The notes below the pieces were generated by a model. The model was given only the letters and a program-made list of their open reading frames with translations. It did not search any database and was not told the DNA's origin. Positions 1 through 10,678 of a DNA stretch of 64,000 nt are shown here, in pieces (position 1 is the stretch's first letter; every line of letters starts with the position of its first letter). Source of the DNA: an alpha proteobacterium BAL199 (GTDB lineage Bacteria > Pseudomonadota > Alphaproteobacteria > Thalassobaculales > Thalassobaculaceae); contig ABHC01000009.1 in assembly GCA_000171835.1 (NCBI GenBank), forward strand, positions 151,305-215,304, given 5' to 3'. The position numbers and the translations under genes are program-made.

Positions 1-82
1 TTTATATGGGATCGCGAACGGCGTGACGACGGGAACCTGTTCCGACTGACGGCGCTGCGACCAAAGGGGCACCTCACCGGGT

Positions 83-751
83 ATGATCCGATCGCTGCGA
101 CGTTGGACACTTGTGGCACTAGCGGTCGTGGTCGGGCTGCCGGTGCTGGTGGTCCTGGCCTATCGGATCGTACCGCCACCGATCACGCCGCTGATGCTGT
201 TGCGCGACGCGCCGATCGACCGGCGCTGGGTGCCGCTGTCCGCCATCGCACCAGCCTTGCCGCGGGCGGTCATTGCCGCCGAGGACAATCTGTTCTGCCG
301 GCATTGGGGCGTCGACTGGCAATCGCTGTCGGCGGCGGTCGAAGCCTATTCGGATGGCGAGCGGGCCGGCGGCGGTTCGACGATCACCATGCAGACCGCC
401 AAGAACCTTTTCCTGTGGCCGGACCGCCATGCAGTGCGCAAGGCGCTGGAGTTCCCGCTGACTCTTCTGATCGAAACCGTCTGGCCGAAGCAACGGATCC
501 TGGAGGTCTACCTGAACATCGTGGAGTGGGGCGACGGGATCTACGGGGCGGAGGCCGCAGCCCGCCATCACTTCGGCAGATCCGCCGCCGAGTTGAGCAC
601 GCGCGAAGCCGCCCGGCTGGCCGCCGTTCTGCCGAGCCCGCTGAAATGGTCGGCCAGCCGGCCCGGCGACTATGTCGCCCGCCGAACCGCGATCATCGAG
701 CGCCGGGTCCGCCAACTCGGCCCGTTGCTCGACTGTGCGCCCGGCGGATGA
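83..751 (+). CDS. mtgA: Monofunctional biosynthetic peptidoglycan transglycosylase
   Basis: Family GT51 glycosyltransferase that polymerises lipid II into glycan strands at the periplasmic face of the inner membrane. The 222-aa product has one N-terminal membrane anchor (about residues 8-28) and no transpeptidase domain, which fits MtgA rather than a bifunctional PBP. The motifs EDNLFCRHWGVDW (with the catalytic Glu) and GGSTITMQTAKNLFLWPDR are the conserved GT51 boxes; IVEWGDGIYGAEAAARHHFG is the third. The ATG has only a weak upstream ribosome site. It converges on the SDR gene, whose stop lies 10 bases away. Assignment is firm from the motifs and length. Confidence 0.95.
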   Translation: MIRSLRRWTLVALAVVVGLPVLVVLAYRIVPPPITPLMLLRDAPIDRRWVPLSAIAPALPRAVIAAEDNLFCRHWGVDWQSLSAAVEAYSDGERAGGGSTITMQTAKNLFLWPDRHAVRKALEFPLTLLIETVWPKQRILEVYLNIVEWGDGIYGAEAAARHHFGRSAAELSTREAARLAAVLPSPLKWSASRPGDYVARRTAIIERRVRQLGPLLDCAPGG

Positions 752-761
752 CCAGCCGCGC

Positions 762-1511
762 TCAACTCAGGTTCTGCCCACCATCGACGCTGACCGTCTG
801 GCCGGTCACCCAGGACGCAGCGTCCGACAGCAGGAAGGCGCCGACCCGCGCCACCTCGTCCGGCTTGCCCATTCGGCCGAACGGAATGGTGGCTAAGGTA
901 CGGTTATAGACCTCCGGCGTCTCCGCCTTGCGGCGCGCCCAGACACCGCCCGGAAACTCGATTGAGCCGGGTGCGATGCAGTTCACCCGGATGCGCTGCT
1001 TGGCGTAGCTCAGAGCGTGCGACTGGGTGAGTTGGATCACCGCCGCCTTGACCGCGCCGTACGGGATGTTTCCCGACGGTCCGATGCCGGAGATCGACGA
1101 GATGTTGAGAACGGCACCTGCGCCGGATTTCTCCAGATGCGGCGCTGCCGCCCAGGTGGCCCGCACCACCCCCATCAGGTCGACATCAAGGCCGCGTTTC
1201 CAGCCGTCCTCGTCGTCCGTCGACCCGAAGCCCGAAGGGTTGTTGACAAGGGCGTCGATGCCGCCGAGCGCTTTCGCCGCGTCCGCCACGTAGCGGGCGA
1301 TCGCATACGGGTCGCCGACGTCGCAGGCGCCGCCATGCACCGCGCCGCCATGGGTCTTCAGTCGCTCCACGGCGGCGGCGACACCCTCCGCTCCCCGCGC
1401 GCAGACCGACACCGCCGCACCTTCCTCGGCACAAGCCTCGGCAATTGCGAAGCCGATTCCGCGGGTGCCGCCGGTGACGACCACGCGCTTGCCCTTCAGT
1501 CCCAGATCCAT
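762..1511 (-). CDS. SDR family NAD(P)-dependent oxidoreductase
   Basis: A 249-aa classical short-chain dehydrogenase/reductase. The N-terminal Rossmann motif TGGTRGIG lies near residue 15, an NNPSGFG segment occupies the usual NNAG position, the catalytic Ser is in ISSISGIG, and the Tyr/Lys pair is in YGAVKAA. The ATG at 1511 gives the usual start just before the first beta strand (MDLGLKGKRVVVTGG). The frame stays open further upstream, but that extension has no SDR character and overlaps the divergent gene's leader. Substrate cannot be told from sequence. The divergent aminotransferase gene starts 133 bases away and may share a control region. Confidence 0.9.
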   Translation of the reverse strand: MDLGLKGKRVVVTGGTRGIGFAIAEACAEEGAAVSVCARGAEGVAAAVERLKTHGGAVHGGACDVGDPYAIARYVADAAKALGGIDALVNNPSGFGSTDDEDGWKRGLDVDLMGVVRATWAAAPHLEKSGAGAVLNISSISGIGPSGNIPYGAVKAAVIQLTQSHALSYAKQRIRVNCIAPGSIEFPGGVWARRKAETPEVYNRTLATIPFGRMGKPDEVARVGAFLLSDAASWVTGQTVSVDGGQNLS

Positions 1512-1644
1512 CGTCGATGCCCTCGCTCGAACAGATTGCTGCCACGACTGTAGCCGGGAAACCGAATGGGACTCCATGATGCCGTTGCGCGTTGTCCCGG
1601 CTCCTGCTTCGATACCGGTTCCTGCCACCGAAGGTTCCCGTGAC

Positions 1645-2817
1645 ATGAACTCCCGCCTTCCGATCTCCGGCGACGCCGTACCTTATCGTCTGCGCCTTCC
1701 TGGCCCGACCGCGGTCCCCGAACGGGTCCTGCGGGCGCTGGCCCGTCCGATGATCGCCCACCGTGGGCCGGAGTTTCTGGAACGGTTCCGCGACATCCAG
1801 GCCCGGTTGAAACCGATCCTCGGACGGACCGGCGCCGAGCCCCATCTGTTCGCAGCGACCGGCATCGGGGCAATGGAGTCGGCGGTGGTGAACGTCGCGG
1901 GTCCCGGAAAACGCGTGCTGATCGCGACCAACGGTCAATGGGGACCGGTGTTCCGGCGGCTGGCGGAAGCTGTCGGCGCCGAGGTCGACGAGGTGGTGAC
2001 CGCACCCGGCGAGGCCGTCGACCTCGAAGGTGTGGAACGCGCGTTGAAGGCCAAGCAGTATGCCGCGGTTTTCGGGGTGCACAGCGAAAGCTCCACCGGA
2101 GTTCTGACCGACCTGAAGGCACTGGGCGCTATCGTCGCCCGGACGCCCGCGCTGTTCGCCGTCGACTCGGTCAGCGGGTTGGCCGGGGCCGAGATGAAGC
2201 AGGACGACTGGCAGGTCGACGTCGTGGTCTCGGCATCGCAGAAGGCCTTGATGTGCCCGCCGGGTCTCGCTCTCGCGTCGGTCAGCGACAAGGCTTGGGA
2301 TGTCATCCAGCGCGACGACCGCGGTCCGCGCAGCTATTTCGACTACCGCCGGTTCCACCCCAATTCGGAAAAGGGCGAGCCGACCTATACCGCCCCGGTC
2401 AGCATGCTGACGGCGTTGCACGAATCCCTGATGATGATCGGCGAGGAAGGGCTGGACGCAACCCTGGCTCGGCACCGCAGATTGTCGACGGCGCTAACAG
2501 CCGGGGCAGTCGCCATGGGCTTCACCCTGTTCCCGAAGGCGCCGACGAGTCCGACCCTCGTGGTTCTGGAAACGCCGGACGGCATCGACGCCATCGCCCT
2601 GATCGACCGACTGGCGGATGGCTACAACACGATCATTGCCGGAACCCGTTTCGAGAACCTCAAGCATCGTATGATCCGGATCGGGACCATGGGCGCCGTC
2701 AGCGACGGCGACGTGCTGACCGATCTCCACCATCTCGCCGGCGCAACGCGCGACCTCGGCGGACGGCCGGACGAAACCGCCGGACTGGCAGCCGCGGCTG
2801 AGGTGCTGGCCGGATAG
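1645..2817 (+). CDS. Class V PLP-dependent aminotransferase (alanine/serine-glyoxylate type)
   Basis: 390-aa fold-type I aminotransferase. The start motif RLPGPTAVPERVLRALARPMIAHRGPEF, a glycine-rich cofactor loop, VDSVSGLAGAEM (PLP-binding Asp) and the Schiff-base lysine in SASQKALMCPPG are typical of alanine-glyoxylate and serine-glyoxylate aminotransferases and purine-catabolism relatives. The ATG at 1645 was chosen because the conserved domain begins about 15 residues later; the open frame upstream encodes no family sequence. The gene is divergent from the SDR gene. The true amino donor and acceptor cannot be decided here. Confidence 0.9.
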   Translation: MNSRLPISGDAVPYRLRLPGPTAVPERVLRALARPMIAHRGPEFLERFRDIQARLKPILGRTGAEPHLFAATGIGAMESAVVNVAGPGKRVLIATNGQWGPVFRRLAEAVGAEVDEVVTAPGEAVDLEGVERALKAKQYAAVFGVHSESSTGVLTDLKALGAIVARTPALFAVDSVSGLAGAEMKQDDWQVDVVVSASQKALMCPPGLALASVSDKAWDVIQRDDRGPRSYFDYRRFHPNSEKGEPTYTAPVSMLTALHESLMMIGEEGLDATLARHRRLSTALTAGAVAMGFTLFPKAPTSPTLVVLETPDGIDAIALIDRLADGYNTIIAGTRFENLKHRMIRIGTMGAVSDGDVLTDLHHLAGATRDLGGRPDETAGLAAAAEVLAG

Positions 2818-3006
2818 ACGCCGGCGAACAGGTCAAAGCGGCACGGTTCTTGTGGCCGGCAAAGTGACGCAGATACCGCCCAAACCGCGGTAACTGTTTG
2901 ACCCCATCATCCGATTGCGGCGGCACCGGGATCTGCGTTTGTTTTTTTCGTGTTTTACGAGAATTTAGTATTCTGCTTTCGTAATTTGTTAACCTTTCGA
3001 CAATGA

Positions 3007-5421
<2,415 letters not shown>

Positions 5422-5535
5422 CCCGCGGCATCAAAATAGAGGGCGCTGCGGGGCTGAATATGCTCCGGGCGCAACCCGATCGTTTTCTCGCCCAAAGGGG
5501 CACCGGCGAAGCGGTCCGCGGGCAGCGCCACCGTG
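5422..5535 (-). pseudogene. Fragment of ABC transporter ATPase C-terminal domain (UgpC/MalK-like)
   Basis: On the minus strand about 37 codons read as a sequence containing TVALPADRFAGAPLGEKTIGLRPEHIQP. This resembles the regulatory TOBE/OB segment of sugar-type ABC ATPases, where G-hydrophobic-RPEH is a hallmark. It runs straight into the inverted repeat of IS6 copy A at one end and into an RND pump fragment on the other strand at the other end, with no IS between them. Only this short piece exists, so the identification rests on one motif and its surroundings. Confidence 0.5.
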
Positions 5536-5544
5536 CTCAGCCCG

Positions 5545-6306
5545 TCGCGGGACCTCCGGGCCGGCCGGATCGACACGGTTGACGGCGTTCCGCTGGCGGT
5601 GCTCGGCCGTTTCGACCTCGTCCCCGAGACGCCGCTGATCACCCGACGGAACGGCGAACGCACCAACACGGTCCAGGCTTTCGTGACGCCGTTCACCCTG
5701 CCGGGCATCGCCCTCGCCGATTTCGAACGCCGGCTGGCGCAGAGCGGGTTTCGGCCGCCTCCCGGCTACCGAATGAATTTCGGCGGCGAGACCGAGAAGA
5801 GCGGCGAGGCCCAGTCCAACCTGTCGAGCGTGTTCGGCACGCTGGCGATGCTGATGGTCGGCGCGTTGGTCCTCGCCTTCAACTCGTTCGGCGCGGCCGC
5901 CGTCATCATTGTCGTCGCCGTTCTCAGCATCGGCGGCGGCCTGCTGTCGCTATGGGTTTTCGGGTTTCCGATGGGGTTCATCGCCGTTGTCGGGTGCATG
6001 GGCCTGGTCGGCCTGGCGATCAACGACAGCATCGTCGTGCTGTCGGCGCTGCGGGAGAACCCGAAGGCAATGGCCGGCGATCTCGCCGCCGCGCGCGACG
6101 TCGTCATGGACGGCACCCGGCACGTGCTGTCAACCACGGTGACGACGGTTGGCGGATTCATCCCGTTGATCGTCTGGGGCGGGCTGTTCTGGCCGCCGCT
6201 GGCGGTGGCGATCTCCGGCGGCATGATCGGCGCCACCATGCTCGCCCTGTTCTTCGTCCCGCCGGTGTTCGTGCTGATGGGCAGATTCCGCCGCCGCGGT
6301 GCCTGA
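5545..6306 (+). pseudogene. C-terminal fragment of RND efflux permease (AcrB/HAE1-type)
   Basis: About 250 residues, the last quarter of a protein normally over 1000 residues long. Recognisable parts are the periplasmic segment ITRRNGERTNTVQAF, the linker GYRMNFGGETEKSGEAQ and four to five transmembrane helices, including MGLVGLAINDSIVVLSALRENPK and the TTVTTVGGFIPLIVWGG repeat ending FFVPPVFVLM. No start codon or ribosome site belongs to it, and upstream in this frame there are stops at 5437 and 5455. The N-terminal three quarters are missing, so it cannot pump. Confidence 0.85.
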
Positions 6307-6850
6307 GCGTCGACCGGGTCGCCTGTCCCGCGCCGAACCCCGTGTCTCCGCCGCAGCACGGATCCGATCGAATCGACCAGCGTGCTGCTCCGGCTCAGCC
6401 TCGAGCACGCGCCGTATCTCCGACGCTCCCCGCACCCTACCTCCTCCAGTTGAAACCGATAGCCCTGCCAGGGGAGACACGTCGGGGGCGCGCCGTGACG
6501 CGCTGTGCTTCCCAACGGCTTGGCGGTCAGAAATCGTGCGAAGATTGGATCAGCGGTCTCTACCTTGACGACCGGCGGCATCACATCGACGTACATCGCT
6601 TTACGCGCAAGGGTGGCAGTGAGGGTGGACAGTGCCGTCACGCCAACCACTCCGAGAACCCTGGTCATGATCCCAGCCGCGCCGCCACCCACCCGCCGCG
6701 TCACGCGACGCGGCGTTCTGATCGGCAGCGCCGGCCTCGCCGCCGCGGGTCTGTCGGCAGCGTCGACCCAGCGTTTCCGCGATATCGCCCGCCGTCGGCG
6801 GCGACCAGCCAGGAGCCCGGACCATGAGCACGTTCACCACTGGCCAGTCG
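6307..6850 (+). other. Non-coding or decayed stretch between RND fragment and IS3 remnant
   Basis: No reading frame here shows convincing protein family features on either strand. The open frames present are low-complexity Arg/Pro/Ala translations typical of high-GC DNA. It may be the worn remains of further genes. Confidence 0.5.
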
Positions 6851-6854
6851 TCCT

Positions 6855-7090
6855 CATTCCGCCGCCAACTGCGGCAGACCGTTGAAGAAGCTCAGGTATC
6901 CGCCGATCGAGGCGCGCGCCGCGCAGCAGGTCCGGGTAGATCCGGTGCCCCGGCGCCGGCTTCCAGATGTGCGGCCGCCGGTCCAGCACGGAGATCCCCA
7001 TCCGACGCATCAGCGTCGCCACCCGGCCGCGGACGATAGTACAGCCCGCTCCGGCTCAGTTGCAGCATCATCGGCAACATCGCCGCGCGC
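6855..7090 (-). pseudogene. Decayed IS3-family orfB remnant
   Basis: Three pieces of an IS3-family integrase appear in shifted frames on the minus strand. LSRSGLYYRPRP lies near 7060-7025, a piece like MRRMGISVLDRRPHIWKPAPGHRIYPDLLRG near 7012-6915, and RASIGGYLSFFNGLPQ near 6895-6850. Each matches the order expected of OrfB; the first two closely match the better preserved element at 57.2-58.0 kb. About 45 residues are missing between the first two pieces, and the catalytic core is missing before the last. It is non-functional. Confidence 0.75.
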
Positions 7091-7153
7091 CACATGCCCG
7101 GCGGCCATGCCTGAGCCCTGGCCACGCCGCCGTGACGCAGAACGGGAGTCTGG

Positions 7154-7987
7154 TCACGGCGCCATCGGCCCCTTGCCATCCTTGCTCGATTTCAGCGGAT
7201 CCCACTGGGCCAACGCCGCATAGGCGGCCTGTTGCGGAAACACCGGCCGATCGCTTTCAGCGATTTTTCGGGCATGGAACCAGAACAGGTATCGACAGCC
7301 GTCCAGAGGAATCGGGTCGCGAAAACTGGCATCGTGACGGTAGCGAAGCCGGTTGACCGGATCCGACGGAACGGCCGCATACCGCGTGAAGTAGGACCCG
7401 ATCACCTCGAAGCCGTTCGCCGTATAGTAATCGTGAAAAAGCGTCGGCGAGAGCTGATAGAATCCATGGTTCGGCCAGTTGTTGGTCGGCGCCGCGTGAA
7501 TGATCTCGCCGCCGAGTTCGCACATCCGGACCAGGTTCCACAGCGCGTTCGGAACATGGAACACATGCTCGATCGTGCCAATCTCGACGATCGTTCCGAA
7601 CTGCCGGCCGATCTGCCTGTGCAGATCCGACTCGTTGAGATCGCCAAGCAGATCGGCGCCGTCGTGGTCGGAGATGTCCAATGCGTGTATCGCGTCAAAT
7701 CCCATCGCCAGAAAAACCAGCTTCGGGTCCACGAATCGTCCACGTGACGTTCTTTGTGACACGATATAATTGTTGGATCGGATCAGCTCTGCGAGTCGAG
7801 GAACGTTATATCGAAAACCCAATCTGCCGTCGCCGTACTTGCAGTACTCATACTTTTCAAGTTCAGAAAGAATTTCATCGACATTAACTTGAAAACTCAT
7901 GAGTCCGATTTGAACCACCGATCCCTTCGACCGGCAACGATGCAGGTGATCGATCACATCAGGCAAGATATCACTTTGGATGCCCAT
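7154..7987 (-). CDS. SAM-dependent methyltransferase-like protein
   Basis: 277 residues. The segment SDHDGADLLGDLNESDLHRQIGRQFGTIVEIGTIEHVFHVPNALWNLVRMCELGGEIIHAAPTNNWPNHGFYQLSPTLFHDYY is the pattern of class I methyltransferases acting on sugars or lipids: an EH(V/I) motif, then a strand ending in a Gly-Gly turn, then N-HGFYQ-SP. The canonical first glycine loop is weak, so a diverged or non-catalytic member is possible. Base composition is less G+C-rich than neighbouring genes. With the adjacent divergent formyltransferase it suggests a remnant of a surface-polysaccharide locus. ATG 7987 is the only reasonable start. Confidence 0.65.
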   Translation of the reverse strand: MGIQSDILPDVIDHLHRCRSKGSVVQIGLMSFQVNVDEILSELEKYEYCKYGDGRLGFRYNVPRLAELIRSNNYIVSQRTSRGRFVDPKLVFLAMGFDAIHALDISDHDGADLLGDLNESDLHRQIGRQFGTIVEIGTIEHVFHVPNALWNLVRMCELGGEIIHAAPTNNWPNHGFYQLSPTLFHDYYTANGFEVIGSYFTRYAAVPSDPVNRLRYRHDASFRDPIPLDGCRYLFWFHARKIAESDRPVFPQQAAYAALAQWDPLKSSKDGKGPMAP

Positions 7988-8265
7988 TCCATTCCCCTCG
8001 AAAGACTTACCATCGTGGCCGTTTCAGGATCGGTTCCCAATCCGGGCAATCTCCGGGCGACCGGCGGTCACGCGCCACCGAACCCGCCCTGTCGCTTTCC
8101 AGCCCACGGCGGGCTTCGCTATCGTTCCATCGGTATCGCTCGTATCATGGACACTGGAATGACATACCATCTGATCGTCGACCGCGAGAGCCGAGCTTGG
8201 CGTTCACCCGAGAAGTCGGTCCGACGCCGCTTGGCCAGACCATACGCCATGAGCTTCCGCAGGCG

Positions 8266-9045
8266 ATGACGAGATTCTCGCTTTGCACGGTCGGCTTCAG
8301 GGGGGTCGTAACGGTTGAGGCGCTCATCGCCGCCGGCGTGATCCCGACACGACTCGTCTCGTATCCCCAAAGAGGCGACCCGTCGGGTGCGTTCGAGCAG
8401 ATCAAATCGATCGGGGACAGACACGGCATCCCGTTCGAACGGACAACGGCGCCGGCGTTCGCCGATGGCGAATGGGCGATGCTCGTTGGCTGGCAGTACC
8501 GGGTGGCGCCGGTAACCGACCATCTCATCGTGTTCCACGACTCGCTGTTGCCCCGCTATCGCGGGTTCGCGCCGACGGCAACCGCCCTGATCAACGGCGA
8601 CCGTGAGATCGGCGTGACCGCGATCCGCCCGGTGGAGGCGGTGGACGCCGGGCCGATTCTCGGTCAGCGGCGCTGGATGGTCGAGTATCCGATCAGGGCG
8701 CGCGCCGCGCTCGAACGGCAGGCCAAGGCCACCGCCGATCTGGCCGGTGATCTGCTCCGCCAGATTGGCGACGGGACCCTGGCCGCCGCTCAGCAGGACG
8801 CCGCGGCCGCGACGAAGCCCGCGTCCAAGCCGCGGACGCCGCGCGACGGAACCAAGCAGGCGCTGCTGATCGAGATGCTCCGATCCGAGAACGGCGCGAC
8901 CATCGCCGAGATCGTCGCGGCCACCGGCTGGCAGCAGCACACGGTGCGCGGCGCCATCGCAGGGGCGCTCAAGAAGAAACTCGGGCTCAACATCACCTCC
9001 GAGAAGGCGGATCAGGGCGAGCGCATCTATCGCATTGCCGACTGA
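8266..9045 (+). CDS. Formyltransferase N-terminal domain fused to a DUF3489 domain
   Basis: 259 residues from ATG 8266. Residues 1-175 form a formyl-transferase domain: FHDSLLPRYRGFAPTATALINGD is the HxSLLPRYRG active-site loop and GPILGQRRW follows. The Asn usually preceding the loop His is not seen. After LLRQIGDGTLAAAQQD, where this family normally continues into its second half, the sequence enters an Ala/Lys linker. It ends with GATIAEIVAATGWQQHTVRGAIAGALKKKLGL, a DUF3489 winged-helix-like domain usually found in small stand-alone proteins. The join is in frame without an IS. Whether it is a natural two-domain protein or a deletion chimera is open; the broken neighbours favour a chimera. 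Confidence 0.75.
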   Translation: MTRFSLCTVGFRGVVTVEALIAAGVIPTRLVSYPQRGDPSGAFEQIKSIGDRHGIPFERTTAPAFADGEWAMLVGWQYRVAPVTDHLIVFHDSLLPRYRGFAPTATALINGDREIGVTAIRPVEAVDAGPILGQRRWMVEYPIRARAALERQAKATADLAGDLLRQIGDGTLAAAQQDAAAATKPASKPRTPRDGTKQALLIEMLRSENGATIAEIVAATGWQQHTVRGAIAGALKKKLGLNITSEKADQGERIYRIAD

Positions 9046-9136
9046 CTCATCCGGCATGTCGCGCACACCGCTGCCTTTCGGGCGGCGGTGACGCGTCATC
9101 GTCAGCGAACCGTGTTCGACCCAGAAGGCCTTCGAG

Positions 9137-9952
9137 GGTGTTGTCACGTTAACTCGTCGAGTTAGCAAGTTGGCATGCCGGTCGTTGATCAAGCGGCATG
9201 TGCCGCGGATTTCCAAGCTTCGAACGCTTCGAGCCGATGGTAGCGAATGGTGAGGGCGGAACGACGGCGGGCTGGGACAGAGTAACGATTGCGGGTTGCG
9301 GATTGCATAGACACGAAGCGTTGTAATCCACCCGGTGATCGGAAGCCTTGCATCACCCGCTCTCGTTTTCGGAAGGGCAAGTGGCTGTTCTCGGCGCGGT
9401 TATTGAGCCCCTTGTGTGACCAATGATCAAGGCCAGGCGCGACCTCGCGCTTGGCGGCCCCATATGAGCGCAGTTTGTCCGTAATGATCCTTTTGGGCAC
9501 GAAGCCCCAACGTTTCATCAGCTTGATCAAAAGCCGCTTTGCAGCGCGCTTGTCTCGCTTCGATTGTAAGATTTCCTCAAGAACGACACCGTGTTGGTCG
9601 ACGGCGCGCCACAGCCAGTATGACCGGCCCGCGATCTTCACGACGACTTCGTCCAGATGCCAAACATCACCAGGGCGAGGCTGCCGTCGCCGCAGAACGT
9701 GGGCGATCCGGGGACCGAACTTGACGGTCCAGCGCCGGATCGTCTCATACGAAACGTCCACACCACGTTCCAGCATAAGCTCCTCGACCTCGCGCAGGCT
9801 CAAGTTGAACCGGGCGTAGAGCCAGACAACATGAGAAATAATCTGAGGCGGAAAGCGGTGGCGCTTGTAGCTGATTTTCTCTGTTTGCATCGACACCGCC
9901 TACGCCCGGATCATTGAACCCGCAACCTCAGGCACGTTAACGTGACAACACC
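9137..9952 (-). mobile_element. IS6-family insertion sequence, copy B (816 bp)
   Basis: Complete element in minus orientation with the same perfect 17-bp ends as copy A. It differs from its siblings by one synonymous base near 9840 (aat for gat on the plus strand, still Ile in the transposase). The 7-mer cttcgag touches both ends (9130-9136 and 9953-9959). The right-hand copy is the first part of truncated copy C, which follows with no spacer. Confidence 0.95.
9189..9890 (-). CDS. IS6-family DDE transposase (copy B)
   Basis: Identical in protein sequence to the copy A transposase (233 residues from the ATG), with an intact DDE triad. Only one silent nucleotide change was noticed. Confidence 0.95.
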   Translation of the reverse strand: MQTEKISYKRHRFPPQIISHVVWLYARFNLSLREVEELMLERGVDVSYETIRRWTVKFGPRIAHVLRRRQPRPGDVWHLDEVVVKIAGRSYWLWRAVDQHGVVLEEILQSKRDKRAAKRLLIKLMKRWGFVPKRIITDKLRSYGAAKREVAPGLDHWSHKGLNNRAENSHLPFRKRERVMQGFRSPGGLQRFVSMQSATRNRYSVPARRRSALTIRYHRLEAFEAWKSAAHAA

Positions 9953-10616
9953 CTTCGAGCCGATGGTAGCGAATGGTGAGGGCGGAACGACGGCGGGCTG
10001 GGACAGAGTAACGATTGCGGGTTGCGGATTGCATAGACACGAAGCGTTGTAATCCACCCGGTGATCGGAAGCCTTGCATCACCCGCTCTCGTTTTCGGAA
10101 GGGCAAGTGGCTGTTCTCGGCGCGGTTATTGAGCCCCTTGTGTGACCAATGATCAAGGCCAGGCGCGACCTCGCGCTTGGCGGCCCCATATGAGCGCAGT
10201 TTGTCCGTAATGATCCTTTTGGGCACGAAGCCCCAACGTTTCATCAGCTTGATCAAAAGCCGCTTTGCAGCGCGCTTGTCTCGCTTCGATTGTAAGATTT
10301 CCTCAAGAACGACACCGTGTTGGTCGACGGCGCGCCACAGCCAGTATGACCGGCCCGCGATCTTCACGACGACTTCGTCCAGATGCCAAACATCACCAGG
10401 GCGAGGCTGCCGTCGCCGCAGAACGTGGGCGATCCGGGGACCGAACTTGACGGTCCAGCGCCGGATCGTCTCATACGAAACGTCCACACCACGTTCCAGC
10501 ATAAGCTCCTCGACCTCGCGCAGGCTCAAGTTGAACCGGGCGTAGAGCCAGACAACATGAGAAATGATCTGAGGCGGAAAGCGGTGGCGCTTGTAGCTGA
10601 TTTTCTCTGTTTGCAT
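9900..10616 (-). CDS. IS6-family transposase with replaced C-terminus (copy C)
   Basis: Catalytic core identical to the other copies, with all DDE residues kept. Because copy C is cut, the frame continues into the end of copy B. The normal C-terminal AFEAWKSAAHAA is replaced by [17 protein letters not shown], giving about 238 residues from ATG 10616. It may still be active, but this is untested. Confidence 0.85.
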   Translation of the reverse strand: MQTEKISYKRHRFPPQIISHVVWLYARFNLSLREVEELMLERGVDVSYETIRRWTVKFGPRIAHVLRRRQPRPGDVWHLDEVVVKIAGRSYWLWRAVDQHGVVLEEILQSKRDKRAAKRLLIKLMKRWGFVPKRIITDKLRSYGAAKREVAPGLDHWSHKGLNNRAENSHLPFRKRERVMQGFRSPGGLQRFVSMQSATRNRYSVPARRRSALTIRYHRLEGCCHVNVPEVAGSMIRA

Positions 10617-10678
10617 CGACACCGCCTACGCCCGGATCATTGAACCCGCAACCTCAGGCACGTTAACGTGACAACACC
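9953..10678 (-). mobile_element. IS6-family insertion sequence, copy C, truncated (726 bp)
   Basis: Head-to-tail with copy B. It retains the transposase start and the 17-bp end at 10662-10678. It lacks the 90 bases at its other end that correspond to 9137-9226 of copy B, including that inverted repeat and the last transposase codons. It should not be mobile alone but could move with copy B's outer end. Its intact end abuts the broken dihydroxyacetone kinase gene. Confidence 0.93.

Noticed and set aside
1..82. Possible end of an upstream gene (frame 1 is open from base 1)
   Set aside because: The frame continues as the shadow of mtgA and shows no family features in the few residues available.
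6505..6885. Tat-signal-like protein (RRGVLIGSAGLAAAGLSA)
   Set aside because: The rest of the frame is Arg/Pro-rich, enters the IS3 remnant and lacks any domain; the signal-like text is probably chance.
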